Part shown: positions 10,244-18,673 of the stretch, piece after piece | Layout of the letters: each line of letters opens with the position of its first letter | How positions within the stretch are numbered: the first letter of the stretch is position 1 | Position numbers and translations under genes: made by a program | Notes under the pieces: model-generated | Told to the model about the DNA's origin: nothing | The model's input: the letters and a program-made list of their open reading frames with translations, nothing else | Databases searched by the model: none | Origin: Billgrantia sulfidoxydans | GTDB lineage: Bacteria; Pseudomonadota; Gammaproteobacteria; Pseudomonadales; Halomonadaceae | NCBI RefSeq assembly: GCF_017868775.1 | Contig: NZ_CP053381.1 | Span: 1,798,001 to 1,862,000 of the forward strand | Direction: 5' to 3' | Length of the DNA: 64,000 bases

Positions 10244-11710
10244 TCAGCCATTCAGCAGGCCCGCCATGTTCAACAGGTAGAGCACCGCAAAGCCGAGATA
10301 GAACAGGCCGGCAACCGTCATCGTGGCGGTGGCCGCCATGCCCGGCCGCAGCTGCCTGGGCAGGCGGGTGCGGTTGACGTAGAGCGCCGCCAGGGCAATG
10401 AAGGGCGTATGGGCTGCCGCAATGATGCCTGAAACCGACATCACCTGCACCGGATCGGAGAACGCCAACAGAATGAGCAGCGGCACGATGCCGGTCACGC
10501 CGACGATGTAGAGCCGCTTGAGCCAGCGCCGCTCGAACATGGGCCAGGGCAGGCGCCGGTCGAGGGCATTCAGGCCCTTCAGCAGCAGGCCCGGTTCATC
10601 GGACTCACGGCGGGCCCGGGTCACGATCAGGGTCATGTCGGCGAAGCTGCGACCCCAGCCGTCCTGGTTGGCCAGCACGCTGCCGCCCAGGGCGATGACG
10701 ATGGCGGCGAGCAGCACGTAGCGGCCGAGCTCGCCCCACACCTCCGAGAAGATGCTGGTCAGGTCCACCGCGACCTCCGGCCCCTCGGGCATGATGCCCT
10801 CAGGGGCCAGTAGTTCGGCGCCGAGCACGAGGAACGAGAAGATCACCACCAGCCCGCCGACCACGCCGAGGGCCGCGGTCACGGTCATGGTGCGAATCCA
10901 GCCGCGGGCATGGGCGACCCGCACTTCATGCGGCTTGGGGCCTGTCCTGTCCAGCTCCTCGCGCGAGTCGTCGGGCTGCTCGTCGTCGGGCTCGCGGCTC
11001 TGCAGGCCGCCGCCGAAGCCGCGGGTGGCGGTCCAATAGCCGAACCAGACGATGCCCATGGAGCCGGCGAGAATGGTGCCCACCCAGGGCAGAATCACGT
11101 AGAGGTCGGGATTCTCCGGCCAGCCGGGGGTGAGACCCTCGGCGAGCGGCGCCACCCCGGGGAAGACGATGGCCGCCGTGACGATGGCCATCACCATCAG
11201 CGCCAGGGCCATCACGCGGCTGAAGGTCTCGATCAGCGAGTAGCGCCCGGTGGCGGTGAACAGGGTGGAAGCCACCACCATGGCCATGGCATAGAGCGTG
11301 TTGGCGCCGGGCAGGGTTTCGCCGAGGGCACTGCCGACGACGGCGGCGAGTCCGGCGATGCCGATCGACGCCGCCAGCAATTGCGGCACGAAGATCACCC
11401 ACACGGCCCAGTTCCTCGGCCCGCTCAGGGTGTGCATGCCCTCCAGCATGGTCCGGCCGGTGACGATGGAGTAGCGCGCCATCTCGCGGATCATGACCCA
11501 CATGAACAGCACCACCACGAGCAGTATCCAGAGCAGCTGATACTCGTAGGCGGAGGCCACGCGAGGGGTGAAGAGGATCGAACCGGTCCCCACGGCGGAG
11601 AGCATCCACAGCAGACCGGGACCATACCACTTGAGGCGCTTTCTGCCTTGCGGCGGGTCGGGGACCCGCTCGCGAAAATGAGCGTCCTGCTCCTGTTGCT
11701 TCCCTGTCAC
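10244..11710 (-). CDS. Nramp-superfamily transporter lacking the DPGN and MPH motifs
   Basis: A 488-residue membrane protein with about eleven segments, related to the Nramp divalent metal transporter superfamily. The first helix begins GPGLLWM, but where classical Nramp proteins have the metal-binding DPGN this one reads GTGS. Helix 6 has no MPH motif and instead shows VWFGYWTATRGFGGG. A highly charged, probably cytoplasmic linker lies around residues 240-270. The canonical Mn/Fe ligands are therefore missing, and the substrate cannot be assumed to be manganese. The gene stands alone. A TTGACC/TACCTT pair separated by 19 bases lies upstream, a spacing seen in MerR-controlled promoters. Confidence 0.75.
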   Translation of the reverse strand: MTGKQQEQDAHFRERVPDPPQGRKRLKWYGPGLLWMLSAVGTGSILFTPRVASAYEYQLLWILLVVVLFMWVMIREMARYSIVTGRTMLEGMHTLSGPRNWAVWVIFVPQLLAASIGIAGLAAVVGSALGETLPGANTLYAMAMVVASTLFTATGRYSLIETFSRVMALALMVMAIVTAAIVFPGVAPLAEGLTPGWPENPDLYVILPWVGTILAGSMGIVWFGYWTATRGFGGGLQSREPDDEQPDDSREELDRTGPKPHEVRVAHARGWIRTMTVTAALGVVGGLVVIFSFLVLGAELLAPEGIMPEGPEVAVDLTSIFSEVWGELGRYVLLAAIVIALGGSVLANQDGWGRSFADMTLIVTRARRESDEPGLLLKGLNALDRRLPWPMFERRWLKRLYIVGVTGIVPLLILLAFSDPVQVMSVSGIIAAAHTPFIALAALYVNRTRLPRQLRPGMAATATMTVAGLFYLGFAVLYLLNMAGLLNG

Positions 11711-11800
11711 ACTCGTCTCCTTGCTGCCTGCATGGATGATTCAAGGTAGCAGGCCAGGCTTCCGCAAGGTCAAGGAAGGGACACACAGCCAGAACGACGA

Positions 11801-11826
11801 AGCCGCCATGGCGAGGCATGGCGGCT
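11801..11826 (-). terminator. Hairpin downstream of ppiC
   Basis: A perfect 10-bp stem (AGCCGCCATG paired with CATGGCGGCT) encloses a six-base loop, about 40 bases past the ppiC stop on the minus strand. It is followed in that direction by a modestly T-rich stretch (TCGTCGTTCT). Probably an intrinsic terminator. Confidence 0.6.
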
Positions 11827-11868
11827 CGGGCGGGTTTGGCCGGGCTCAGCGAGCCGGCCGGGCCGGGA

Positions 11869-12147
11869 TCAGCTGCGGCTGGTGATCTCCAGCAGATGAT
11901 AGCCGAACTGGGTCTTCACCGGACCGTGCACCTTGTTCAGCTCGCCGGAGAACACCACTTCGTCGAACTCGCGCACCATCTGGCCCGGGCCGAAGCTGCC
12001 CAGGTCGCCACCCTGGCGGCCCGAAGGGCAGGTGGAGTGTTCGCGCGCCACGTCGGCGAAGTCGCGGCCGCCCTCGATCTCGGCCTTGAGGGCCTCGCAC
12101 TTCGCTTCATCGTTTACCAGAATATGCCGTGCCGTTGCCCTGGCCAT
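11869..12147 (-). CDS. ppiC: Parvulin-type peptidyl-prolyl isomerase PpiC
   Basis: A 92-residue single-domain parvulin, the same size as E. coli PpiC (93 residues), with no signal peptide, so cytoplasmic. It begins with the family pattern ARHILV and contains the CPSGRQGGDLG and FGPGQMV motifs followed by GPVKTQFGYHLLEI at the end. It catalyses cis/trans isomerisation of peptidyl-prolyl bonds. It is a single gene with a hairpin terminator after its stop codon. Confidence 0.93.
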   Translation of the reverse strand: MARATARHILVNDEAKCEALKAEIEGGRDFADVAREHSTCPSGRQGGDLGSFGPGQMVREFDEVVFSGELNKVHGPVKTQFGYHLLEITSRS

Positions 12148-12229
12148 GCCGTGCTCCCGTGAGGTGGATTGGTGTCAGTGCGGCGAGCATAGCACGACAG
12201 CCGCGCCTGGCGAACTCGCCCCCATGCGT

Positions 12230-12550
12230 TCATCCGCCTACGCCGAACCTCAGCCGCAGGTTCTGCAGGCCGTCGAGCTCCATGCGCATTTCTTCCGAAA
12301 ACAGCGGGTGGCCGTACAGGCGAATGGTGACCGTGGCATCGGCGCCGCGGTAGCCGACCTCGGCACGGATGGTGGCCTCGGTGCTGAGGGGCGCCAGCGG
12401 GTCGTAGTCGATGCGCTGAACCTCGAGGGCACTCAGCCCGCGCGCCTCGAGCTGCTCGTCGATGGCCCGTTCGACGACACGGCCGTAGTAGAAATAGAGG
12501 CCGCCGTAGGCCAGGGCGGCAATGAAAAGCAACGAGATGAGTCGGCCCAA
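12230..12550 (-). CDS. Small membrane-anchored protein of unknown function
   Basis: A 106-residue protein with one N-terminal hydrophobic segment (residues 4-22) and a soluble remainder with alternating charged strands. No known domain is recognised. It could be a membrane-anchored periplasmic protein or a secreted protein with an uncleaved signal. The start codon has GGAG-type bases upstream. It lies just upstream of the SDR gene's stop on the same strand but is separated from it, so co-transcription from the SDR/GST unit is possible. Confidence 0.55.
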   Translation of the reverse strand: MGRLISLLFIAALAYGGLYFYYGRVVERAIDEQLEARGLSALEVQRIDYDPLAPLSTEATIRAEVGYRGADATVTIRLYGHPLFSEEMRMELDGLQNLRLRFGVGG

Positions 12551-12579
12551 GGGGGTCTCCTTCGAGTCTGGAAGTCAGG

Positions 12580-13464
12580 CTAGGGTCGGCGTTCGTCACG
12601 CGTCGAGGCCAGCAGCACCCGGTCCATGCCGCGCGTGGAGAGCAGGCGCTTCAGCACGCCGAACAGGTGGGTGGGCAGGGTCACATGATAGCGCGGTTTG
12701 GGGCGCCGGCTCTCCAGGGCGTGGATCAGCTTGTCGACCACGGCGTCGGGACCCAGGGTGAAGGCGCCGCCGGATGAGCCCTTGCTGCCCGCCAGCCGGG
12801 CCTCCACGGCGCGATAGGTCTCGTGGTGGACGCTGTGTTCGGCATCGATGTTGGCCTTGAAGGCGCGATAGGCGTTCTCGCGGAAGCGGCTGGCGATGGG
12901 GCCGGGCTCGATCAGGCTGACGTGGATGCCGCTGCCGTAGAGCTCCTGGCGCAGGGTGTCGGTCAAGCCCTCCAGGGCGAACTTGGAGCATACGTAGGCG
13001 CCACGATAGGGCAAGGCGGCAAAGCCGAGCACCGAGCTGTTCTGCACGATGCGCCCACCGCCCTGCTCGCGCATCACCGGAATGATCCGCGTGGTGAGTT
13101 CATGCGTGCCGAGCAGGTTGGCCTCCAACTGGGCGCGCAGCACCGCCCGGGAGAGATCCTCCACCGCGCCCGGTTGGCCGTAGGCGGCGTTGTTGAACAG
13201 GGCGTCGAGCCGCCCGCCGGTGTGTTCCAGCAGCTGCGTAACGCAGCGTTCGATCGATTCGCTGGAGGCCAGCTCCAGGGGCAGGGCGTCGAGCCCTTCC
13301 GCCCGAAGCCGTGCGAGATCCTCCTCGCGGCGGGCGGTGGTGAAGACGCGCCAGCCGCGCTGCGCCAGGGCGTGCGCCGCGGCATGGCCGATGCCGCTGG
13401 AGCCGCCGGTCACCAGCACGCTGGGTGGCGTATCAGCGCGGGAAAGTGGGGAGCGGCGACTCAT
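12580..13464 (-). CDS. SDR family oxidoreductase
   Basis: A 294-residue classical short-chain dehydrogenase. The cofactor motif TGGSSGIG lies near residues 18-26, NNAAYG near 95, the catalytic serine in NSSVLGF and YVCSKFALEG with the Tyr/Lys pair. It probably uses NAD(P)H on an alcohol or ketone; the substrate is unknown. The ATG at 13464 overlaps the stop of the upstream GST gene in an ATGA arrangement, which fixes the start and shows the two are co-translated. An upstream extension in the same frame runs through the GST gene and is not real. Confidence 0.88.
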   Translation of the reverse strand: MSRRSPLSRADTPPSVLVTGGSSGIGHAAAHALAQRGWRVFTTARREEDLARLRAEGLDALPLELASSESIERCVTQLLEHTGGRLDALFNNAAYGQPGAVEDLSRAVLRAQLEANLLGTHELTTRIIPVMREQGGGRIVQNSSVLGFAALPYRGAYVCSKFALEGLTDTLRQELYGSGIHVSLIEPGPIASRFRENAYRAFKANIDAEHSVHHETYRAVEARLAGSKGSSGGAFTLGPDAVVDKLIHALESRRPKPRYHVTLPTHLFGVLKRLLSTRGMDRVLLASTRDERRP

Positions 13465-14093
13465 GGCAGGGGGATCTCGTTGACCTTCTTCGGCACCTGA
13501 TAGCCGTGCTGAACCGCCGGGCGGCTGGCGATCTCGACGTACCAGCGCCTGACGCTGGGATAGTCGGCGAGATCGATGCGCTGCCATTCGTAGCGCGACA
13601 CCCAGGGCCAGCAGGCCATGTCGGCGATGGTGTAGTCGTCGCCGGCCAGGTAGGAATTATCGGCCAGGCGTGCGTCCATGACGCGGTAGAGCCGCTTGGC
13701 CTCATTGTGAAAGCGCCTTTCGGCATAGGGTGCCTCGCCGGGATTGAAGTGCAGGAAATGGTGGGCCTGGCCGAGGAAGGGGCCGAGGCCGCCCATCTGC
13801 CACATCAGCCACTCCAGGGCGCGGTAGCGCTTCTCCGGCTCGCTGGGCAGGAAGCGCCCGGCCTTCTCGGCCAGATAGATCATGATGGCGCCCGACTCCA
13901 TCAGGGCGATGCCGGTCTCGTCATCGCGAATGGCGGGAATCTTGTGGTTGGGGCTGACCGCGACGAAGGCCGGCTCGTGCTGCTCGCCCTGGGTGATGTC
14001 CACGGCGTGGATGCGGTAGGGCAGGCCCAGTTCCTCGAGCAGGATGGAGACCTTGCGTCCGTTGGGAGTGGTCCAGGTCCAGAGGTCGATCAT
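13461..14093 (-). CDS. YfcG/YghU-like glutathione S-transferase
   Basis: A 210-residue GST. The N-terminal thioredoxin-like domain shows TPNGRKVSILLEE, where the Asn is the activating residue of Nu-class enzymes such as E. coli YfcG. The C-terminal domain keeps WQMGGLGPFLGQAHHF and YTIADMACWPWV. YfcG-type proteins act mainly as disulfide-bond reductases with glutathione rather than classical transferases. ATG 14093 has AAGGA eight bases upstream. It is the first gene of a unit with the SDR downstream, divergent from the GFA protein, so three glutathione- or reductase-linked genes are clustered here. Confidence 0.88.
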   Translation of the reverse strand: MIDLWTWTTPNGRKVSILLEELGLPYRIHAVDITQGEQHEPAFVAVSPNHKIPAIRDDETGIALMESGAIMIYLAEKAGRFLPSEPEKRYRALEWLMWQMGGLGPFLGQAHHFLHFNPGEAPYAERRFHNEAKRLYRVMDARLADNSYLAGDDYTIADMACWPWVSRYEWQRIDLADYPSVRRWYVEIASRPAVQHGYQVPKKVNEIPLP

Positions 14094-14261
14094 GTCGGTG
14101 TCCTTGCGCCTGAGGGGAGGCTCGCACGCAATGCGTCTGCGAAGTCTGCCAAGACCATACCACTCCAGGCGGAGTCGGGGTAACGGCCGGGCCGCCCTCG
14201 CCAGGAGCAGGCCAGCGGCTACGCTGAAGGGACATGCACCTTCGAACCTGCGAGGCCTGCC

Positions 14262-14732
14262 ATGCACCTGCAAGGGTCCTGTCACTGCGGAGCGGTAACG
14301 TTCGAGCTCGAGTCGCCACACCCGTATCCCTACCAGCGCTGCTACTGCTCGATCTGTCGCAAGACCGCGGGAGGCGGCGGTTATGCCATCAATCTCGGTG
14401 GCAGGTACGACACGCTACGGGTAGCGGGGGAGGAGGCGGTCTCGATCTATCATGCGCTGATCGATGGTCAGCCGAGCTCTGGTGAGCGGCACTTCTGTTC
14501 CCGCTGCGGCAGTGCCCTATGGGTCTTCGATCCGAGCTGGCCGGCGCTGGTGCATCCTTTCGCCTCGGCCATCGATACGCCTTTGCCGGTACCGCCCGAA
14601 CGGGTCCACCTGCTGCTGGACAGCAAGGCCAACTGGGTGGAGCCGGAAGTGAGGCCGCGCGACGCGTGTTTCGACCGCTACCCGGAAGAGAGCCTGGCGG
14701 AATGGCACGAGCGCCTGGGGCTTGCCAGGTAG
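14262..14732 (+). CDS. GFA/CENP-V family zinc protein
   Basis: A 156-residue protein of the glutathione-dependent formaldehyde-activating (GFA) family. Zinc ligands are visible in GSCHCGAV near residues 6-11, CYCSICRK near 27-34 and FCSRCGSALW near 77-86. Despite the family name, most members have no shown formaldehyde activity. ATG 14262 begins MHLQGSCHCGAV, exactly the expected family start. It is divergent from the GST/SDR unit; the shared region may be co-regulated. Confidence 0.87.
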   Translation: MHLQGSCHCGAVTFELESPHPYPYQRCYCSICRKTAGGGGYAINLGGRYDTLRVAGEEAVSIYHALIDGQPSSGERHFCSRCGSALWVFDPSWPALVHPFASAIDTPLPVPPERVHLLLDSKANWVEPEVRPRDACFDRYPEESLAEWHERLGLAR

Positions 14733-14798
14733 GCGGCAGCCCATGAGAATGGCCGCCGAACGGCTGCAGGCGAGCTGGAGCGACGGCGAGGGGGAAAC

Positions 14799-15335
14799 AT
14801 GACCGGGAAACACGCGCTGTGGGTGTGGCTGGGCCCATGGGCACTGCTGTCGTTGGCTGCGCCGCTAGCGGCCAGCGCTCCGGATGAGCCCGAGATCAGT
14901 GGCAGCATGGTGGGGTTGCTGGACGGTGAGGAGCGTGAATGGTTCATCGTGAGCCAGGGCACCGACTCCAACGCCACCTTCACCGAGCTGGGCGACCAGG
15001 TACAGATCGACCTGGTCGGTTTCGTCAAGCCCGATGACTGGCAGGTGCGCGACTCGCTCTCGCTCAGCATCACGCTGGAGGAGGGGGAGGTGACGAACTT
15101 CGACGTGCTGCATCCCATCGGCGCTACCGCCATGCCACCGGTGTTCACGTCCGACAACGCCTCGGTACGGCTGAACCTGAGCACCTACGAGGTGCAAGGA
15201 AGCAAGGTCCATGTCGTCGGCAGGGTGGAGGGCGTTCTGGCCCTGCAGAAGGAGCTGGGTGAAGAGGCCGTCGAAGACGAGGGCATCGGCATTTCGGTGG
15301 AGTTCGATGCCGAAGCTTCCCGACTCGAGTACTGA
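14799..15335 (+). CDS. Exported protein of unknown function
   Basis: A 178-residue protein with a clear N-terminal signal peptide: MTGKH, then a hydrophobic core, with probable cleavage after AASA near residue 27. The mature part is acidic and rich in beta strands with no cysteines and no family I recognise. GGCGAGGGGGAAAC precedes the ATG. Its 3' end overlaps the start of the downstream methyltransferase gene by 29 bases in another frame, so the two are probably one transcript. The function cannot be inferred from this context. Confidence 0.65.
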   Translation: MTGKHALWVWLGPWALLSLAAPLAASAPDEPEISGSMVGLLDGEEREWFIVSQGTDSNATFTELGDQVQIDLVGFVKPDDWQVRDSLSLSITLEEGEVTNFDVLHPIGATAMPPVFTSDNASVRLNLSTYEVQGSKVHVVGRVEGVLALQKELGEEAVEDEGIGISVEFDAEASRLEY

Positions 15336-16518
15336 ACTGCGCTTCTCCCGCCTCACCTCGTTGCTGGCCGAATGGCAGCCGCTGTGGCGCCCGGCGCCGT
15401 TCATGCACCGCCGGCTGCCCTGGGGGGAGGCCTACCGCGAGCTGGCCGAGCGATTGCTGGGGCTGGACGATCGCCAGGTGGCGCGCCTGCAGGCGGACCC
15501 GTGGCAGGATTCGCCGCTGCGTGACTGGCTACCGGTCGAGGAGCTGGCCGAGCGGGTGCGTCTGGCGCCGCTGGCTGCCGGTGACGTGTCGTTGCCGCCA
15601 GCCTGGGGGCAGCACGTGAGTGGCCGCAAATGGCAGCAGGTCGAGGCCTTCGCGCGCCATCTACGGCTGTCGCCTCAAGACAGGCTGCTGGACTGGTGCG
15701 CCGGCAAGGGGCACCTGGCCCGCGCCCTGGCCCGTCGTCACGATGTCGCCGTCACCGCCCTGGAGTGGCAGGCGACGCTGTGCCAGGAGGGGCGTCGCCT
15801 GGCGACGATACAGCGAGCTTCGGTGCACATGCAGCAGCAGGACGTGATGGCGGCGGAGGCCGGGCGCCATTTCTCCCCCCGGACTCACGTCGTCGCCCTG
15901 CATGCGTGTGGCGACCTGCACCTGCGGCTGCTCGAGCTGGCCGCGGCTGCGGGCAGTTCGGTCAGCCTGGCGCCGTGCTGCTACCACCGTACCCGGGAGG
16001 AGACGTATCGACCCGTATCGCAGCGCGGCCGTGCGCTGTCCCGCGATGACGCCCTGCGGCTGACGCGCGACGACCTGGCGCTGGCGGTGCAGGAAACGGT
16101 CACCGCACCGCGCGGGGTGCGCCGTCGCCGCGAGCAGGCCAGTGCCTGGCGGCTGGGGTTCGACGAGCTGCAGCGCGAGTTGCGCGGCGATGACCGCTAC
16201 CTGCCGGTGCCCAGCCTGGCCTACGGCCGCTTTCCCGAGCGCTTCGACGACTTCTGTCGCTGGGCGGCGGCACAGAAGGGGCTGACGCTGCCCGCTTCGC
16301 TCGATCCGGCGCCCTTCGAGCGTGCCGGCTGGCAGCGCCAGGCCGAGGTGAAGCGGCTGGAGCTGGTGCGCCATCTGTTCCGCCGGCCGCTGGAGATATG
16401 GCTGATACTGGATCGACTCTCGCTGATGGAAGAGGCGGGCTACACGGTACGGATCGGGACGTTCTGCAGCCCGGATCTGACGCCGCGAAATCTGTTAATT
16501 TTCGCCAGGAAGGCCTAA
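15307..16518 (+). CDS. SAM-dependent methyltransferase (Methyltransf_32/METTL25-like)
   Basis: A 403-residue class I methyltransferase. The SAM-binding loop DWCAGKGHLARAL lies near residues 128-140. Downstream motifs ALHACGDLHL and LAPCCYH are typical of the Methyltransf_32/METTL25 group, whose eukaryotic members modify ribosome-linked targets; the bacterial substrate is not known. I chose ATG 15307, which lies inside the preceding gene. A frame open to 15211 gives no better start, and ATG 15403 is an alternative that would remove 32 residues. The N-terminal 100 residues are a helical domain of unknown role. Confidence 0.75.
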   Translation: MPKLPDSSTELRFSRLTSLLAEWQPLWRPAPFMHRRLPWGEAYRELAERLLGLDDRQVARLQADPWQDSPLRDWLPVEELAERVRLAPLAAGDVSLPPAWGQHVSGRKWQQVEAFARHLRLSPQDRLLDWCAGKGHLARALARRHDVAVTALEWQATLCQEGRRLATIQRASVHMQQQDVMAAEAGRHFSPRTHVVALHACGDLHLRLLELAAAAGSSVSLAPCCYHRTREETYRPVSQRGRALSRDDALRLTRDDLALAVQETVTAPRGVRRRREQASAWRLGFDELQRELRGDDRYLPVPSLAYGRFPERFDDFCRWAAAQKGLTLPASLDPAPFERAGWQRQAEVKRLELVRHLFRRPLEIWLILDRLSLMEEAGYTVRIGTFCSPDLTPRNLLIFARKA

Positions 16519-16545
16519 TCTGGAAGTCGTAGGTCGCCTCCTGTT

Positions 16546-16572
16546 TACAGCTCAGGCCCGGCCTGCCGATAA
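16546..16572 (+). promoter_or_regulatory. Sigma28 (FliA)-type promoter
   Basis: The -10 element GCCGATAA (16565-16572) is an exact match to the sigma28 consensus. Exactly 11 bases upstream lies TACAGCTC (16546-16553), which matches TAAAGTTT at five of eight positions. Transcription would start about 30 bases before the ATG of the PAS-GGDEF gene. This suggests that the cyclase belongs to the flagellar late-gene regulon. Confidence 0.6.
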
Positions 16573-16610
16573 AGAAAAAATGATTATAAGGCGCCAGTGC
16601 GGATCCACGG

Positions 16611-18650
16611 ATGACTTCGTCCAGGGGGTCCGGCGAAGGTGCCGGTACGCAAGGGAACCGGGCTGTGAACGAAGGTAACTCGACGGCGTCCTCCGACGAC
16701 GATCTGGGCTGTCTGCTGCACGCTTTGCCCCTGCCGGTTCTGGTGGTTCAAGCCAGGCAGGACTGGCGGCTGCGATACGCCAATGGGGCTGCCCGCCACT
16801 ATTTCGATCTTGTCGGCGAGATCGGGAGCCGCTCACTGCTGCCCCTGCTGGGTGACGCCGACCGGCGCTCGCTCGAGACAGCCCTGGCACAGCCGGAACT
16901 CGCGGCACCCCGCGTCCCCTGCCAGGGCGTCGAGGGCAAGGCACCCTTCGAGGCAATGCTGCGCCGCGCCACGTGGCAGGGGCAGGCGGCGTGGCAGCTG
17001 ACGCTGGTAACGCTAGCCCCGCGCGCCGGGCCGGGCAACGAGCCCTTCTTTCAGCAGATGTTCAACACCAACCCGGCGATCAAGCTGCTGATCGACCCCC
17101 TCGATGGCCGCATCGTCGACGCCAATGCGTCCGCCGTGGCGTTCTACGGCTACTCCCTCGATGCTCTCAGGCAGCTCAAGATCACGGATATCAACTGCAT
17201 GGGCCCCGAGGAGGTCCGGGCCGGCATGGCCAGAGCGGAATCCTGCCAGCAGCTCTTCTTCGAGTACCGCCATCGTCTGGCCGGCGGTGAGATCCGCGAC
17301 GTCCACGTCTACTCGGGGCCGGTATGCCTGAGCGGCCGTGAATACCTGCACTCGATCATCGTCGACGTCACCGACGAAAAGCGATACTGCGCCCAGCTGG
17401 AGAAGTACAACGAGCTGTTCCACAACCTGCCGGTGGGGGTCTATCGTCACACGGCGGATCCGGCGGGGCACTTCACTGCCGCCAATCCCGCCATGCTGCG
17501 CATCTTCGAAGCGGATTCGCGTCAGGCGCTCTTCACCGCACCGGTCACCGCATTCTACGACTGCCCTACGCAGATCCACCGCTTCCTGGTGGATCTGGAG
17601 CGCGACGGCGCCGTGATTCGCCGCCCGCTGCGGTTGCGCACCCTCAAGGGGCGTCTCATTCATGCCGAGGTCACTGCCTACCGCCAGGTCGCCGCGGACG
17701 GCGCCGTCGAGTACAGCGGTATCGTCGAGGACGTAACGGAGCGCTACGCCGCCCAGGTCAACCAGGAGCGGCTGACGCATCTGCTCGATGCCTCGCCGGA
17801 CATCGTGTCGATTGCCGATGCCGAGCATCGCGTGGTCTACCTCAACAAGGCCGGGCGGGAGCTGCTGGGTATTCTCCCCGAGGCCTTGTCGGAAGCGCTG
17901 GCCGCCGTTCACCCGCTGTGGGCGCGGCGGCTGATCCAGGAGAAGGGCATCCCCTATGCCATCGAACACGGCCACTGGTATGCGGAGACGGCGGTGCTTG
18001 GGCGCGGGGGGGAAATCCCCGTCTCGCAGCTGATCGTCACCCGCCGCGACGAGAACGGTGACATCGAGAGCATTGCCACCATCATGCGCGACATCAGCCA
18101 GGCCAAGCGCTACCAGGCCGAGCTCGAATACCACGCCGGCCACGACCCGCTGACCGGCGCGGTCAACCGCAACCGCTTCATCGACCTGCTGGCGCGCGAG
18201 CGGCAGGAGGCCCGTCGCAACGGCCGCGCCTTGAGCCTGGTCATGTTCGACATCGACCACTTCAAGCGCGTCAACGACAGCTTCGGCCACAGCGTGGGCG
18301 ACATGGTGCTGGGCCGGCTGGTTCATACCTGCAGCGCCTTGCTGCGCGAAGTGGACGTGCTGGCGCGCTGGGGCGGTGAAGAGTTCATGCTGCTGCTGCC
18401 GGGGACGCCGCTGGCCGGTGCCGTGACGCTGGCCGAGCGCCTGCGCCTGGCGGTCGAGGAGGAGGACTTCAGTCCGGTGCCGGGCATTACCAGCAGTTTC
18501 GGTGTCGCCGAGCTCAGCCCCGACGAGCCGGAATCCCAGTGCTACAAGCGTCTCGACGAGGCGCTCTATCGCGCCAAGGCCGGCGGGCGTAACCGAGTGT
18601 GCGTGGCTGACCTACTCGACGACCTCAGCGAAAAGTGCGGGGTTCGATGA
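16611..18650 (+). CDS. Multi-PAS diguanylate cyclase
   Basis: A 679-residue soluble signalling protein. Four PAS-like domains are visible: residues about 30-140, 145-265, 265-385 and 385-500. They are followed by a GGDEF domain with GGEEF near 588 and an RxxD I-site (REVD) five residues before it. It should synthesise c-di-GMP in response to signals sensed by the PAS domains; no membrane segment is present. ATG 16611 has a poor ribosome site. GTG 16665 (with AAGGGA eight bases upstream) is a good alternative start and would remove 18 low-complexity residues. An upstream sigma28-like promoter suggests co-regulation with motility. Confidence 0.88.
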   Translation: MTSSRGSGEGAGTQGNRAVNEGNSTASSDDDLGCLLHALPLPVLVVQARQDWRLRYANGAARHYFDLVGEIGSRSLLPLLGDADRRSLETALAQPELAAPRVPCQGVEGKAPFEAMLRRATWQGQAAWQLTLVTLAPRAGPGNEPFFQQMFNTNPAIKLLIDPLDGRIVDANASAVAFYGYSLDALRQLKITDINCMGPEEVRAGMARAESCQQLFFEYRHRLAGGEIRDVHVYSGPVCLSGREYLHSIIVDVTDEKRYCAQLEKYNELFHNLPVGVYRHTADPAGHFTAANPAMLRIFEADSRQALFTAPVTAFYDCPTQIHRFLVDLERDGAVIRRPLRLRTLKGRLIHAEVTAYRQVAADGAVEYSGIVEDVTERYAAQVNQERLTHLLDASPDIVSIADAEHRVVYLNKAGRELLGILPEALSEALAAVHPLWARRLIQEKGIPYAIEHGHWYAETAVLGRGGEIPVSQLIVTRRDENGDIESIATIMRDISQAKRYQAELEYHAGHDPLTGAVNRNRFIDLLARERQEARRNGRALSLVMFDIDHFKRVNDSFGHSVGDMVLGRLVHTCSALLREVDVLARWGGEEFMLLLPGTPLAGAVTLAERLRLAVEEEDFSPVPGITSSFGVAELSPDEPESQCYKRLDEALYRAKAGGRNRVCVADLLDDLSEKCGVR

Positions 18651-18673
18651 ACGGCGCTGCGAGCGACAGTTTT

